Shown: piece by piece, positions 31,269-40,860 of the stretch
Layout: each line of letters opens with the position of its first letter
Numbering within the stretch: position 1 is the stretch's first letter
From: CAZTDD01 sp964612675
GTDB lineage: Bacteria > Hinthialibacterota > Hinthialibacteria > Hinthialibacterales > JAKPRU01
Length of the DNA stretch: 41,422 nucleotides
NCBI GenBank assembly: GCA_964612675.1
Contig: CAZTDD010000053.1
Coordinates: 1 to 41,422, forward strand
Reading direction: 5' to 3'
Position numbers and translations under genes: made by a program
Notes under the pieces: generated by a model
Database searches by the model: none
Seen by the model: the letters and a program-made list of their open reading frames with translations, nothing else
Told to the model about the DNA's origin: nothing

Positions 31269-32132
31269 GTGTCTTCCGCGGGTCGATCCCGAGACGATCG
31301 GAATTACTACCAGGCGAAGTTGTGGGAAGAGCCTGAAACCGAAGAAAAACAGCCAAAAAGGGACATTCCCGAGGATGAACCCTCTCCGGCGCAAGAACCT
31401 GATACTACGGCTCACGTCATACCACCCGAATTGGTTGAGGAAGGAACGCAAAGACTTCTCGAAACGGCAAAGGAAGTCTGTCCGCACTATCCCCCAAGTG
31501 CCCGAGGGCCCTATAAAGTCTCTTTCTACGGTTACACATCCCTGAAAAGCACGATCCGGCAACAAAAATCCGGCGTCGCCATCCGAGTATCGCACCTGCT
31601 TCTCGATGCGCCGAAGGAAGTCCTCGCCGGTGTTCTCCATACTCTCTTGTCCAGATTCCACAGCAAGCCCGCACCGAAGAAACTCTGCCAACCCTACGAG
31701 GAATTCTGCCGCCGCAAAGAAGTGGAAGAACGAGCGCGCCGTCTGCGTCAGCGATGTGGAACAAAGGTCATCGTTGGTACGAAAGGGAGGGTTCGTGACC
31801 TGGATGAGTCATTTGACCGGGTGAACCAACTCTATTTTGGCGGTCGAATGAGAAAGCCGAAACTGACCTGGAGCCCGGGAATCAGCCGACGCCGAATGGG
31901 CTACTACGACTCGGAACACCACCTGATTGTTGTCAGCTCGGGCCTCGACAACAAGCGCGTTCCAGTCTACGTTCTCGATTACATCATGTACCACGAAATG
32001 CTTCACCTGATCTGCCCTGTCGAGTCTCGTGGAAGACGGCGTGCTATACATACCAAAGAGTTCAGCGAACTGGAGAAACGCTACCGGGACTACGAACGAG
32101 CCCTCCGCTGGATCAGGAAATACTGGCGCTGA
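31269..32132 (+). CDS. SprT-like zinc metalloprotease domain protein
   Basis: A 287-residue protein. GTG 31269 is preferred, with GAGG 8 bases upstream; GTG 31251 overlaps the preceding stop. The N-terminal 55 residues are acidic and low-complexity. A middle basic helical part contains KVSFYGYTSLKSTIRQQKSG and VLAGVLHTLLSRFHSK. The C-terminal third is the peptidase-like domain: SFDRVNQLYFGGRMRKPKLT, RRRMGYYDSEHHLIVVSS, then YHEMLHL with the HExxH zinc site (H242, E243, H246) and a likely third ligand H261. SprT/DUF45-type proteins include DNA-protein-crosslink proteases and uncharacterised relatives; substrate unknown. It is translationally close to the WecA-like gene. Confidence 0.85.
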   Translation: MSSAGRSRDDRNYYQAKLWEEPETEEKQPKRDIPEDEPSPAQEPDTTAHVIPPELVEEGTQRLLETAKEVCPHYPPSARGPYKVSFYGYTSLKSTIRQQKSGVAIRVSHLLLDAPKEVLAGVLHTLLSRFHSKPAPKKLCQPYEEFCRRKEVEERARRLRQRCGTKVIVGTKGRVRDLDESFDRVNQLYFGGRMRKPKLTWSPGISRRRMGYYDSEHHLIVVSSGLDNKRVPVYVLDYIMYHEMLHLICPVESRGRRRAIHTKEFSELEKRYRDYERALRWIRKYWR

Positions 32133-32208
32133 GTTTCACCCCCTGCAATTTGTGCTACATTTATTCTGAATTAGGCCGATACAATTCATAAACGTGTATA
32201 GGTGTGCT

Positions 32209-34242
32209 ATGCATTCGAATCGAGGCGGCTCAACAGCGAATCGGATACTTTCCGTTCTCATCGTTATGGGAGTCGGATGGCTCTGCCATGGGGTTCCAAC
32301 CGCGTTTTCCGCACACATCTCTTTGCTCACACATCCCGATCACTTGGCGGTCTATTCTCCGATTGTCTTCGATGCGCGTTCGGAAGGTGAGGAAAACCTC
32401 GCCGGAGTGCGCTGGAAGTTCGACGATGGCACAATAGTCCACGGCCCCTTGGCGGAACATCGATTTAAAGACCCCGGCCCTCACTACGTCGAACTAGAGA
32501 CAATCGATTACACAGGACAGCGCACATACGATCTCGTCGAACTGCCTCTGGACCCTGAACCGCTCGGCGTCGATCTTCGGGTGAGCGGAATCCAGGTATC
32601 CGACCCGCTTCCGACCGGCAATAACGACGGTGTTCTGGCTCCAGGCGAACGAGGCACGATCCGTGTGTTTGTCACCAACATTGGCAGCAAACCTGCGCGT
32701 GAAGTCAGAGCGTCACTGGTTCTCACACCTGACGTCCGTGCGGAATTGCCGCTTTCCTATCGAGTTCAGAGCCTCTCTTTCAGCGAGGTTCCTCCCTTCA
32801 GCCAAATTCCTTCCAGTAACTCTTTGGTCTTTTCGTTACCGCACGATTTTGAACCACCCCATGGTCTTTGGTTCTACCTTCTCGTTGAAGATAAGGAAAA
32901 ACACCGCTCGCTCGGAGCCCTGACCATCCCTCTCGGAGACAAAGAGTCGAACGTGTACAGCGTTCCGCTTGGCATAGAAGGCACCGTCTCTCCCCAGTTC
33001 CGTGAGTCGACATTGTATTTCCGTTCACCAGCGACGGACTTATTGCGGGTCGGTCTTACCGGCATGTCGACTCTCGACCCCGTGATTTGGCTGTCGACAC
33101 CGGACGGCCGCCGTCTCTATGACGAAGACAGCGGGGATGGAAACGGTGCTTTGTTGGTGATCTCCGATGCCCAGGAAGGACTTTATCGTCTGGAAATCGG
33201 CGGTGAAAGCGGATCCGTTGGAGCATTCGTCGCCACGGCCGACACGGGCTGGGTTCCTTTCGGACACGAACAATCCAACATCGTAATCGGAGAAGACCGC
33301 GTCGGTATGATCCGTACTGCTGACGAAACTGTGGTTTACGCGTTTTACGCGGAGGCGAACGAGGAAATCAAGGCATTGGTAAGCGGTGAAACAGGGACAT
33401 TCGACCCGTATTTCATCCTGCGCGGACCGGACGGAGCGGAGATCGCGAGCGATGACGACAGCGGTCCGGGCAACGACGCTTCGGTTGTGGTTCCTTATGC
33501 CCCGGTTAGTGGAATGTACACCCTGGTAGTGAAAACCACCCCGAAATGGCGGACTACCGGCCAGTTTCGTTTATACCTGATCGATGAACGATACGAAACC
33601 AACGAAATCTCTATTGGCCAAACCCTAACCGGATTCGTCCAGAATATGGGGCATCGAATTTCCTATCATTTTTCGAACCCGCACCGGCGTTTGCTGGTCT
33701 TTACATTGGACGATTTCGATTCCAGTCCAACCGAGTTTGAAATGTTCAATCCTTATCTTCAGCTCTTCGATTCAGAAGGCGAGCCTGTGGCTGTGGATGA
33801 CGACACCGGCTCGGGTGATGATGCGATCCTGATGACAAGGCTGACGGAAGGTTTCGTGGAGGTCTCAGGCGGACCGTACGAAACCACAGGTCCCTACAGG
33901 CTTCACGTGGAGCGTGATCCGAAGAGCATACCGGATCTACGAACCGGAACAACAACTGCCTTGATCAGACGGGGCAAAACCGATATTTACCGAGCCTATA
34001 TCGAAGAAGATAGCACGGTCCATATAGAGGTGTCCCGGATAGACGGCGACCTGGAACCGACTGTTCGAGTTCTGGCACCGAATGGGCGCAGACTCGTTCA
34101 GGTGGGACCCGATACCTTCCACGAACCGAGCAGTGTCCGTACGTTCCTGATCGCTCCCCAGACCGGACAATACAAAATCCATGTATGGGGTACCGGCAAA
34201 TCCTCCGGACTCGCCTCGATCACCCTCGAAGTGATCGATTAA
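32209..34242 (+). CDS. secreted PKD- and PPC-domain protein
   Basis: A 677-residue exported protein. ATG 32209 has AGGTG 5 bases upstream; GTG 32194 is a weaker alternative. Signal peptide: ANRILSVLIVMGVGWLCHGV, then PTAFSA. Next a PKD-like domain (about 35-115: HPDHLAVYSPIVFDARSEGE, then RWKFDDGTIVHG and HRFKDPGPHYV), a CARDB-like segment (about 125-240: NNDGVLAPGERGTIRVFVTN), and four PPC-like beta-sandwiches. The PPC-like units carry the recurrent DPYFILRGPDGAEIASDDDS, GPGNDA and SGMYTLVV wording. Such modules assist secreted enzymes, but no catalytic domain is present, so this is a non-enzymatic surface or secreted protein. Frame intact; stands alone. Confidence 0.82.
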   Translation: MHSNRGGSTANRILSVLIVMGVGWLCHGVPTAFSAHISLLTHPDHLAVYSPIVFDARSEGEENLAGVRWKFDDGTIVHGPLAEHRFKDPGPHYVELETIDYTGQRTYDLVELPLDPEPLGVDLRVSGIQVSDPLPTGNNDGVLAPGERGTIRVFVTNIGSKPAREVRASLVLTPDVRAELPLSYRVQSLSFSEVPPFSQIPSSNSLVFSLPHDFEPPHGLWFYLLVEDKEKHRSLGALTIPLGDKESNVYSVPLGIEGTVSPQFRESTLYFRSPATDLLRVGLTGMSTLDPVIWLSTPDGRRLYDEDSGDGNGALLVISDAQEGLYRLEIGGESGSVGAFVATADTGWVPFGHEQSNIVIGEDRVGMIRTADETVVYAFYAEANEEIKALVSGETGTFDPYFILRGPDGAEIASDDDSGPGNDASVVVPYAPVSGMYTLVVKTTPKWRTTGQFRLYLIDERYETNEISIGQTLTGFVQNMGHRISYHFSNPHRRLLVFTLDDFDSSPTEFEMFNPYLQLFDSEGEPVAVDDDTGSGDDAILMTRLTEGFVEVSGGPYETTGPYRLHVERDPKSIPDLRTGTTTALIRRGKTDIYRAYIEEDSTVHIEVSRIDGDLEPTVRVLAPNGRRLVQVGPDTFHEPSSVRTFLIAPQTGQYKIHVWGTGKSSGLASITLEVID

Positions 34243-34356
34243 CCCACAGCTGGCAGTACGCAAACCCCTACGGTAGAGAGTGTAGAGTGGGTTAGCGACA
34301 GGACTCACCTCCGATTTACGTGATAAGTCCCGAGCTGCGCAACCCACCAAAAGCCC
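34243..34356. repeat. short spacer holding a GTGGGTTAGCGA repeat
   Basis: Between two convergent genes lies an element (34281-34348) with GTGGGTT / AACCCAC ends. It is an inverted copy of the repeat at 710-793. No terminator with a T-run is evident. Confidence 0.55.
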
Positions 34357-35310
34357 TTACGGCCAGTTCTCCGAAACAAGCGCCTTTCGAATCTGGTAAT
34401 AGTCCCAGCGAGAAATCTCTTTTCCCATCGCTCCGGCTGCTTCTTCAATCTGTTTCTCATTTTTGATGCCGGCGATAGCGCATGTGATTGCCGGGTTGGC
34501 GATGGTCGCGGCCAAAACAAGCTGCGTAATACTCAATCCGTATTGTTCCGCGATCGGTCCAAGTCGTTTCACTCGCTGTGCCGTCTGTTTGAATTTCTGA
34601 CCGGTAAACCAGGGATCGCCTTTTCGGACATCGTCGAAGGTCTCATCTCCTGAGAATTTTCCGCACAACAAGCCTCGGTAGAGCGGTGAATACGCCAAAA
34701 CGCCGATCTCCTCAGACATGCACAAGGGAAAAAGATCCTCCTCGGCTTCCGGTGTGAGGAGACTGTAGAGCGGTTGAAGTGTATCCATCCGACCGAACCG
34801 GAGCGCCGCACGCAGCTGTTCCACATTGTAGTTGCTACATCCGGCACAGCGGATCTTGCCTTGCTGTTTGAGTGTCTCAAATGCTCGCGCGGTCTCTTCG
34901 GGATGCGTGAAAATGTCAAAAGAATGCGTTTGGAGCAGGTCGATGGTCTCTACTCCCAATCGTTTCAAACACTGCTCGCATTCCCATATCACGTAGTCAT
35001 ACGACAAATTCGGTTGCCGGGCATTATTCCGTTCGGGCAACCAATGGTGGTATAGCTTCGTTGCGACGACGAACGAATCTCTTGGTATCCCTTTCAGGGC
35101 GCGCCCAAGGATCTCTTCCGCAACTCCATTTCCATAGGCATCGGCTGTATCAAAGAAATTGATACCGAGATCGATCGCTTTGCGAACGGCGGCCGTAAGG
35201 TCCTCTTCCGGTACACGTCCCCAGAACGTCTGACCCATTTGCCAGCATCCAAAGCAAACGGGACTGACGTGCAGTTCGGTTCGGCCAAGTTGTACGCGTG
35301 TTTCTGTCAT
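34357..35310 (-). CDS. aldo/keto reductase
   Basis: A 317-residue NAD(P)H-dependent oxidoreductase of the AKR superfamily (TIM barrel, cytosolic). The catalytic tetrad is complete: Asp54 and Tyr59 (FFDTADAYGNG), Lys85 (VVATKL) and His129 (LLQTHSFD). Other AKR marks: GRTELHVSPVCFGCWQMGQT, CAGCSNYNVEQLRAALR, GVLAYSPLYRGLLCGKF and AIAGIKNEKQIEEAA (cofactor loop). ATG 35310 has GGGAGG 9 bases upstream. It is the last gene of a minus-strand run with the sulfotransferase fusion 51 bases ahead. The substrate cannot be inferred; sugar or dehydrogenase-like roles are common in this branch. Confidence 0.93.
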   Translation of the reverse strand: MTETRVQLGRTELHVSPVCFGCWQMGQTFWGRVPEEDLTAAVRKAIDLGINFFDTADAYGNGVAEEILGRALKGIPRDSFVVATKLYHHWLPERNNARQPNLSYDYVIWECEQCLKRLGVETIDLLQTHSFDIFTHPEETARAFETLKQQGKIRCAGCSNYNVEQLRAALRFGRMDTLQPLYSLLTPEAEEDLFPLCMSEEIGVLAYSPLYRGLLCGKFSGDETFDDVRKGDPWFTGQKFKQTAQRVKRLGPIAEQYGLSITQLVLAATIANPAITCAIAGIKNEKQIEEAAGAMGKEISRWDYYQIRKALVSENWP

Positions 35311-35361
35311 AGGACAAACCTCCCTTTCATTGTCTTCTCAAGCTTAATTCCATTTCCGCAA

Positions 35362-37893
35362 TTATGGGCGGGTGGATCGTAATATCTGGAGAATTTTCTC
35401 TGCTCGACGCTTGTATGTGTGCTCTCTCAATATGCGTTCTCTTGCGGCGGCAATTACAGCCTGTCGTTCTTCAGGATGTGCCAGGTAATGTCTTACGCGG
35501 TCAGCGACGTCGTCGGGGCCGGAAAAACATGCGATCTCACGCTGCGGTTCGAAGAACTCGCTCAACCGCTCACCTGAATGCACGCCGACATCCGTCAGAA
35601 GGAATCCCTCGCACATCGGGACTAACATATCCATAAGGAGCGGCGTATCGTGAAGGAAGGGAGGATGTACGCTCAGTACGATCGTAGCGCTATGACAGAA
35701 ATCCCTGAATTCATTCTCCTTCAGGGCTCTTCCCTGATACGCGGGAAGAACCGGTGTATCGCGAAGAACAGTTGCGCAGTCCGGGTGACCGTAAATCTTC
35801 AAATCGAATTCGGCGAGACGCGAAAGGACATCAATCTGTCGTCTGCGTTTCCATTCTGTTTCCATGAAGAGGACAAATACCTGGTCGTCTCTCAAGCCGC
35901 GCAGATTGATCGATGGTTTGAGAATACGAACCAGCTCGGCGGCCCTGTCAAGCGGCTGATCGGGAGGCGGCCTGAGCGGCACGCGTACGTCGCTCAGTTT
36001 GGCATCGACAACGGAATCCACAAATTCGAGAAGACTCGGCGGCATATTGGTCCGCAATGCACGTGTATCGCTGAGATCGGCGACGAAACCGACATCGCAA
36101 ACGAACTCGTCTCGGTGTTCGCAGTCCAGCGGAGCCCCCGCAACCGGCAGCTCACCGAGGTAGTGGCCCCCGTGCCCTTTGAGGTTCTTCGACAATTCCT
36201 GAGAACAAGTCAGTAAGAAATCGTGTTCGCGGTGTCGGTATTGCTCCGGGATAATCGCGTCTTCCCAATACCAGACAACGGAAGGGATTGGTACGTCTGC
36301 CAGCGGCCGGGTGAAAAATTCCGCCGCGTTGTTGATGGATACGATGCAATCCGGTTGAAGCCGGTAGATTTGAAGCACGATCCTTAGAATATCGGGATAT
36401 CGAGACGGTTCAATATGAGGATTTCCGGTGAACGAGTAAGCCACGGTTCCTTCCAGCGCATCCAGCCCGAGTTCCCGGAACGCATTGGTCAGTTCATTTG
36501 CTACACTCGAAGGGACCCCATAGCCGGGCCGTATTGTCAACATCTTCTGAAACGGCGGTTTGGGTTCCTGAAGGAACCTATTCCGGAAGGCTGCTGCCAG
36601 AGCGTGAATCTCTTTAAACTTCGTGGCAACTTTCGTTCCTGCTGCGCTCAAGTCTTTGCTTAGGGTGTTGAAATCCTCGTCGGAATCTCGATCGCCTACA
36701 ATCGCACGCGGAGATACTGCAGATACGAAATACGGTTCCAACTCGCCATCGAGTGCCTCCTCGAAACGGTGGAAAGCATCTTCCCCTACAAACCACTTGA
36801 CGTGCGAGAGGTTGAAGAGCGGAACATAAGACCGAATCGACAGATACGACAGAAAAACCTCGAGTGAAGGTTCAATGATAGAGATAGGACGAAACGGAGA
36901 AAGGCCCTTTCGAATCAGGCAGTCGGGACACACCCCGGAAGTCTTCGCAATAAGCAGCCAGTGTTGTTCCGGCGAGTATTCCTGGTACTCCATGCACGGC
37001 CTGCCCGAGTGATCGCGAATTTCCTTGATATACCACTCGGTTACCGGGTTTCTCTCGGCCGTCGGCAAACGGCAGTGATAGGTACTCTCATCGCTCTTGC
37101 GGATCTCGATGTTTCTTTCCTTCAGGCAGGTCTCGAGTCGTTCCGCCAGTTGGGGTTGCTGACGTCGGAGCCGATAGAGATTCTCTTTTTGGTGGTCGGT
37201 GACGAAGTCGCGCAAAGGAATGAAACGATCGCTCGGTCGAAGTGATTGCAGGTCGATCGGTTTTATGTCACCGGGGCACCGAACCAACTGCTTATCGGCG
37301 ATCTTCGAAACATCGACATCGATCGGCCGCTCCAGAAGTCCTTCCAAAAGTCGCAGATTCTTTTGCGGATCCCTGAACCAATCCTCATACCAAATTGTTG
37401 CGCTCGGCAGGTTGTACCGTTCGATATACTTCTCCCCGCGCTTCACATACTGCTCGGTAAGATACCGTATTCGAGATAGTGAAACACCCGAGGCTCTCAA
37501 GACCGACTCGGCAATTGCCTCGGTATTGCGCCGAGCGAGAATGACACGCAGATCGAATCCCCTCAGATAGGGATACCACACCGGAAACGTAAGAGTCAGA
37601 CGGGGGTCCTTTACCGCGAAATCATGGGGGGGAAACTTCACTGGAATCGGTATTCCGATCAGCCGTTCGATCTCCGCTTCGTCGGGAAGAGGAAATTGCT
37701 CTCCAGGGGTGCCGGAAGCGGCATTCAACACAGATATGTTGAAGGAGATAACCGAAACGCTTTCGATGTATCCTTTCGGATTGTGCTCGTCAGCGGGCAG
37801 CAGGTCCGTTCCACAATCGAAGCCGGCGGCATGGAGCACCTGCATGAGGAGCGAGGTACCGCTTCGGCCCATTCCCATTACGAGCACTAGCAT
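35362..37893 (-). CDS. sulfotransferase-CgeB-type glycosyltransferase fusion
   Basis: An 843-residue two-enzyme protein. ATG 37893 is preferred (GAGG 7 bases upstream) over TTG 37899. The N-terminal 245 residues look like a PAPS-dependent sulfotransferase: P-loop-like GMGRSGTSLLMQVLHAAGFD at the start, GYIESVSVISFN, DFAVKDPRLTLTFPVWYPYL, and RVILARRNTEAIAESVLRAS as the 3'-phosphate region. A middle domain (about 270-420) is weakly like the N-terminal region of the neighbouring glycosyltransferase. The C-terminal 400 residues are CgeB-like, GT-B style (HEHDFLLTCSQELSKNL-like, VFVLFMETEWKRRRQIDVLS, DMLVPMCEGFLLTDVG, DRVRHYLAHPEERQAVI). Combined sugar transfer and sulfation of a surface glycan or glycoprotein is inference. 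Confidence 0.8.
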   Translation of the reverse strand: MLVLVMGMGRSGTSLLMQVLHAAGFDCGTDLLPADEHNPKGYIESVSVISFNISVLNAASGTPGEQFPLPDEAEIERLIGIPIPVKFPPHDFAVKDPRLTLTFPVWYPYLRGFDLRVILARRNTEAIAESVLRASGVSLSRIRYLTEQYVKRGEKYIERYNLPSATIWYEDWFRDPQKNLRLLEGLLERPIDVDVSKIADKQLVRCPGDIKPIDLQSLRPSDRFIPLRDFVTDHQKENLYRLRRQQPQLAERLETCLKERNIEIRKSDESTYHCRLPTAERNPVTEWYIKEIRDHSGRPCMEYQEYSPEQHWLLIAKTSGVCPDCLIRKGLSPFRPISIIEPSLEVFLSYLSIRSYVPLFNLSHVKWFVGEDAFHRFEEALDGELEPYFVSAVSPRAIVGDRDSDEDFNTLSKDLSAAGTKVATKFKEIHALAAAFRNRFLQEPKPPFQKMLTIRPGYGVPSSVANELTNAFRELGLDALEGTVAYSFTGNPHIEPSRYPDILRIVLQIYRLQPDCIVSINNAAEFFTRPLADVPIPSVVWYWEDAIIPEQYRHREHDFLLTCSQELSKNLKGHGGHYLGELPVAGAPLDCEHRDEFVCDVGFVADLSDTRALRTNMPPSLLEFVDSVVDAKLSDVRVPLRPPPDQPLDRAAELVRILKPSINLRGLRDDQVFVLFMETEWKRRRQIDVLSRLAEFDLKIYGHPDCATVLRDTPVLPAYQGRALKENEFRDFCHSATIVLSVHPPFLHDTPLLMDMLVPMCEGFLLTDVGVHSGERLSEFFEPQREIACFSGPDDVADRVRHYLAHPEERQAVIAAARERILREHTYKRRAEKILQILRSTRP

Positions 37894-37950
37894 CGGCAAA
37901 CCTCAGAGAGCGTTTCTACATTCAGGGATTATCGAGGGCACCGGACTCTC

Positions 37951-38823
37951 TTATTTCGACAGCGCTTCTTTCACCCGGTCTCCAATTTCAGCGGGACTCT
38001 GGCAGACAATAACACCGGCCTGTTTCAGCGCGTCCATTTTCTCTGCCGCCGTCCCCTTTCCGCCGGCAATGATTGCGCCTGCGTGTCCCATCCGTTTACC
38101 GGGAGGCGCGGTCTGACCGGCGATGAACCCGACGACAGGCTTGTCGAACTCACGTTTGATGAAATCCGCAGCCTCTTCTTCCGCCGTACCGCCGATCTCA
38201 CCGATCATAACGACCGCCTCGGTCTGCGGATCGTCCTTAAAGAGACGCAGGGCAGCTACAAAATCCGTTCCGATGATGGGGTCGCCGCCGATTCCGATGC
38301 AAGTAGACTGGCCCAGCTTCGTCTTTGTGATTTGGTCCACGGCTTCGTAGGTCAGCGTGCCGCTTCGGGAGACGACGCCTACACATCCCTCCAAATGAAC
38401 AAAGCCCGGCATGATTCCGACTTTCGCTTTCCCGGGTGAAATTACGCCGGGACAGTTCGGCCCGATTAAGCGGGTAGCCTTGTCCTGAAGATATCGGTGC
38501 ACCTTCACCATATCGAGCGTCGGTATCCCCTCGGTAATACATACAATGACACCGATGCCTGCATCGGCGGCTTCCATGATCGCGTCCGCCGCAAAGGGCG
38601 GGGGAACGAATATCAACGCTGTATTTGCGTGGGCCTTCTCAACCGCGTCTGCAACCGTATCGAATACCGGCCTCTCCAGGTGAGTCGTACCCCCTTTACC
38701 CGGGGTGACGCCTCCGACCACGTTTGTGCCGTACTCGATGCATTGTTCTGCGTGAAAAGTCCCTTCCTTCCCGGTGAATCCCTGGACAATGAGGCGGGTG
38801 TTCTGATCAACAAGGATAGACAT
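37951..38823 (-). CDS. sucD: succinyl-CoA ligase (ADP/GDP-forming) subunit alpha
   Basis: Alpha subunit of the TCA-cycle enzyme that converts succinyl-CoA to succinate with nucleotide triphosphate formation. The 290-residue protein is full length: CoA-binding Rossmann part (LIVQGFTGKEGTFHAEQCIE, GVTPGKGGTTHL), GPNCPGVISPGKAKVGIMPG, SRSGTLTYEAV, IGGDPIIGTDFVAAL, and the phosphohistidine loop GHAGAIIAGGKGTA with His247. AGGAG lies 6 bases before ATG 38823, inside the end of the upstream glycosyltransferase gene (17-base overlap). sucC, its obligatory partner and usual upstream neighbour, is not in the window on that side. Confidence 0.97.
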   Translation of the reverse strand: MSILVDQNTRLIVQGFTGKEGTFHAEQCIEYGTNVVGGVTPGKGGTTHLERPVFDTVADAVEKAHANTALIFVPPPFAADAIMEAADAGIGVIVCITEGIPTLDMVKVHRYLQDKATRLIGPNCPGVISPGKAKVGIMPGFVHLEGCVGVVSRSGTLTYEAVDQITKTKLGQSTCIGIGGDPIIGTDFVAALRLFKDDPQTEAVVMIGEIGGTAEEEAADFIKREFDKPVVGFIAGQTAPPGKRMGHAGAIIAGGKGTAAEKMDALKQAGVIVCQSPAEIGDRVKEALSK

Positions 38824-40687
38824 AAGTATCTCCTGCTAAAATTCGGTCGAATACGCCCAAAAAGTGTCGCATTCTATCATGGTAGCGACAGCTCGCAAGA
38901 ACACGTCTCCGTCCGGCCTCCGCGATCCGCTGTCGCTCTTCCGGATGATCCAGATAATAGCGGACCTGGTCCCGTAACTCATCGGGAGTCCGAAATGTGA
39001 CCAGATGCTCTCCGTCGACGAACTCATCGCTGATACCCGGGTTTTCTGACGTCAACAGAAACCCTCCGCAGGCTAACACATCGTATACCCGGGGGTTCAA
39101 GCCTGACCGGCATTGACTATGGAGGATGTTGACGTTGATTTGCGAACCGGCGTAGACAGACGGAAGCTCGGAGAAATAATCCAAACGACGCCCCGCCCAG
39201 CAATGCGCCAGGCATCCGGAATGTTGCGGATTACCCCACTCGGGGTCTCCGAATACAGTCAAACCCATGTCGTGAATCTCCTCAAGAAACATCCTGCGTC
39301 GCCGATACGTCGCTTTATTCTCGATCAGTTCGACCATGCTCCCACGAAAGGGGAAGCGCTCGATATCCAGGTGCCTTCTGCAGAGATCCTCCAAATTCTG
39401 TCCCGGTGACAGCGCATATTCCTCAATCACCGAGTCGACGGCGCTTCGCAAATGGGGTAGAGAACGATTGAGCAACTGCTCCATGGCCCAAAATCCGCGC
39501 GTACCGAGCTCTCCCACAAACGAAATCGTTGGACCGTCGGGCTGGTTTGGGATGTCTCTTCCGTCCAGTCCAGCGGCGGTACGGATTTCACGGAGACGTG
39601 TCGCTCCAATGTCTTCTAGATACGACAGATACTCTCTATCGAAAGAGGCGACCAGATCCACACCGGAAAGGTCTTTGCTGTCACGCACATAACGTTGAGG
39701 ATTGTCCACAAACCACGTTGCGACAAGCACCGAAAGATCGCCGATCTCATCGCCGTCGAAGAACGTTGCCGGGGTTGCATTTACCATGACAAGAGCATCG
39801 GGAGCGTACTCTTTCAGCAGACGAATCCACTCGTAACGTTTCACGTATCGATAGAGAGGCGCAGACCAGAGATGGTGAACGGCATCGACTCCCATTTGTT
39901 GAAGCGCTTGGACGGAACACTTCTGAAGATAATTGTGTCCCGGCACAAGCCAAAGCACTTTTCTTACATGCGAGGATTTCCGTAATGCAGGCGATTTTGA
40001 CAGAGCCTGGAGCCGTTGCTGTGCTTGCCCGCACTGCTTCTCCTGGACGGTCTCCACTACATTCGTGATCTCATCAGCCACGCGCGCCGAATGCTCGACT
40101 GTACCGGATCCAATCTGTACGAAAGGTCGGGCTACCGCAGAAAAGGAATAGCGATCGAGAAACCTCCGCAGTAACGCTCCCAGATCGTTACCGCAAAGCA
40201 ACAGGAAGCGGCTGGATTCGAGAATGATCCGCCAATCATAAAGCGTAAAAGCGGCACGAACGAGGTCGATCCGGTCTTCCAGCGCAAGAATCCGCCGGTT
40301 GCGATTTCGGAAGAACTCAACCAGAGCGAGACGGTTGTAAAGATCGAGAACCTCATTCCCGAGGCCCATACGAACAACGATGAAAAGATCGTTCTGCAGC
40401 AGATCTCGTTCCGAAAGGGCAGGGAGCTTTTCTTCCTGTGGGGCGTGAATCCATTCCCCCTCTGCGAACGACCGAGCGCCTTCAATCACGGGGCACGAAT
40501 CGAAAAGAGACTGGTGTTCTTGTCGCTTTAGAGCCCGGCACAAGAAACGGTTGCCGTACTCACGCTCCACTGCGTAAACGATGCCTTCGCGCGGGGCGGT
40601 TTGGAGCTGGTTGGCAAGTCCGGGGTTGATCGTCTCCAGCGATCTCAGGTTCTCTTCCCAGAATGAGTGTAATCCAGATGGAGCCAT
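38807..40687 (-). CDS. CgeB-type glycosyltransferase
   Basis: A 626-residue putative GT-B glycosyltransferase of the CgeB/Glyco_trans_1_2 type. The N-terminal region (1-215) holds a Rossmann-like stretch NRNRRILALEDRIDLVRAAF and SSRFLLLCGNDLGALLRRFL, matching in style the middle domain of the fusion protein at 35362-37893. The C-terminal catalytic region shows VRKVLWLVPGHNYLQKCSVQ, VLVATWFVDNPQRYVRDSKD, GPTISFVGELGTRGF, GSQINVNILHSQCRSGLNPR, VYDVLACGGFLLTSENPGIS, and RDQVRYYLDHPEERQRIAEA. This would transfer a nucleotide sugar to a surface or protein acceptor. The gene leads a minus-strand run overlapping sucD. ATG 40687 has no strong Shine-Dalgarno. Confidence 0.82.
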   Translation of the reverse strand: MAPSGLHSFWEENLRSLETINPGLANQLQTAPREGIVYAVEREYGNRFLCRALKRQEHQSLFDSCPVIEGARSFAEGEWIHAPQEEKLPALSERDLLQNDLFIVVRMGLGNEVLDLYNRLALVEFFRNRNRRILALEDRIDLVRAAFTLYDWRIILESSRFLLLCGNDLGALLRRFLDRYSFSAVARPFVQIGSGTVEHSARVADEITNVVETVQEKQCGQAQQRLQALSKSPALRKSSHVRKVLWLVPGHNYLQKCSVQALQQMGVDAVHHLWSAPLYRYVKRYEWIRLLKEYAPDALVMVNATPATFFDGDEIGDLSVLVATWFVDNPQRYVRDSKDLSGVDLVASFDREYLSYLEDIGATRLREIRTAAGLDGRDIPNQPDGPTISFVGELGTRGFWAMEQLLNRSLPHLRSAVDSVIEEYALSPGQNLEDLCRRHLDIERFPFRGSMVELIENKATYRRRRMFLEEIHDMGLTVFGDPEWGNPQHSGCLAHCWAGRRLDYFSELPSVYAGSQINVNILHSQCRSGLNPRVYDVLACGGFLLTSENPGISDEFVDGEHLVTFRTPDELRDQVRYYLDHPEERQRIAEAGRRRVLASCRYHDRMRHFLGVFDRILAGDTYVYPC

Positions 40688-40860
40688 CGCCGACGGTGAT
40701 GCTATGCCGGGAAGCGAATCTCCCGACGAGCCGTCGCTTCCAAAACAAAAAATGATTCATCAGAAGCGGTGTCTCAAGACTCTTCCTCTTTCCCTCCCCA
40801 AGAGGCACACGCTTGCGTGGCCACAGTAAGAGGAGGGCTCGGGTGGGGTTGATATATTAA

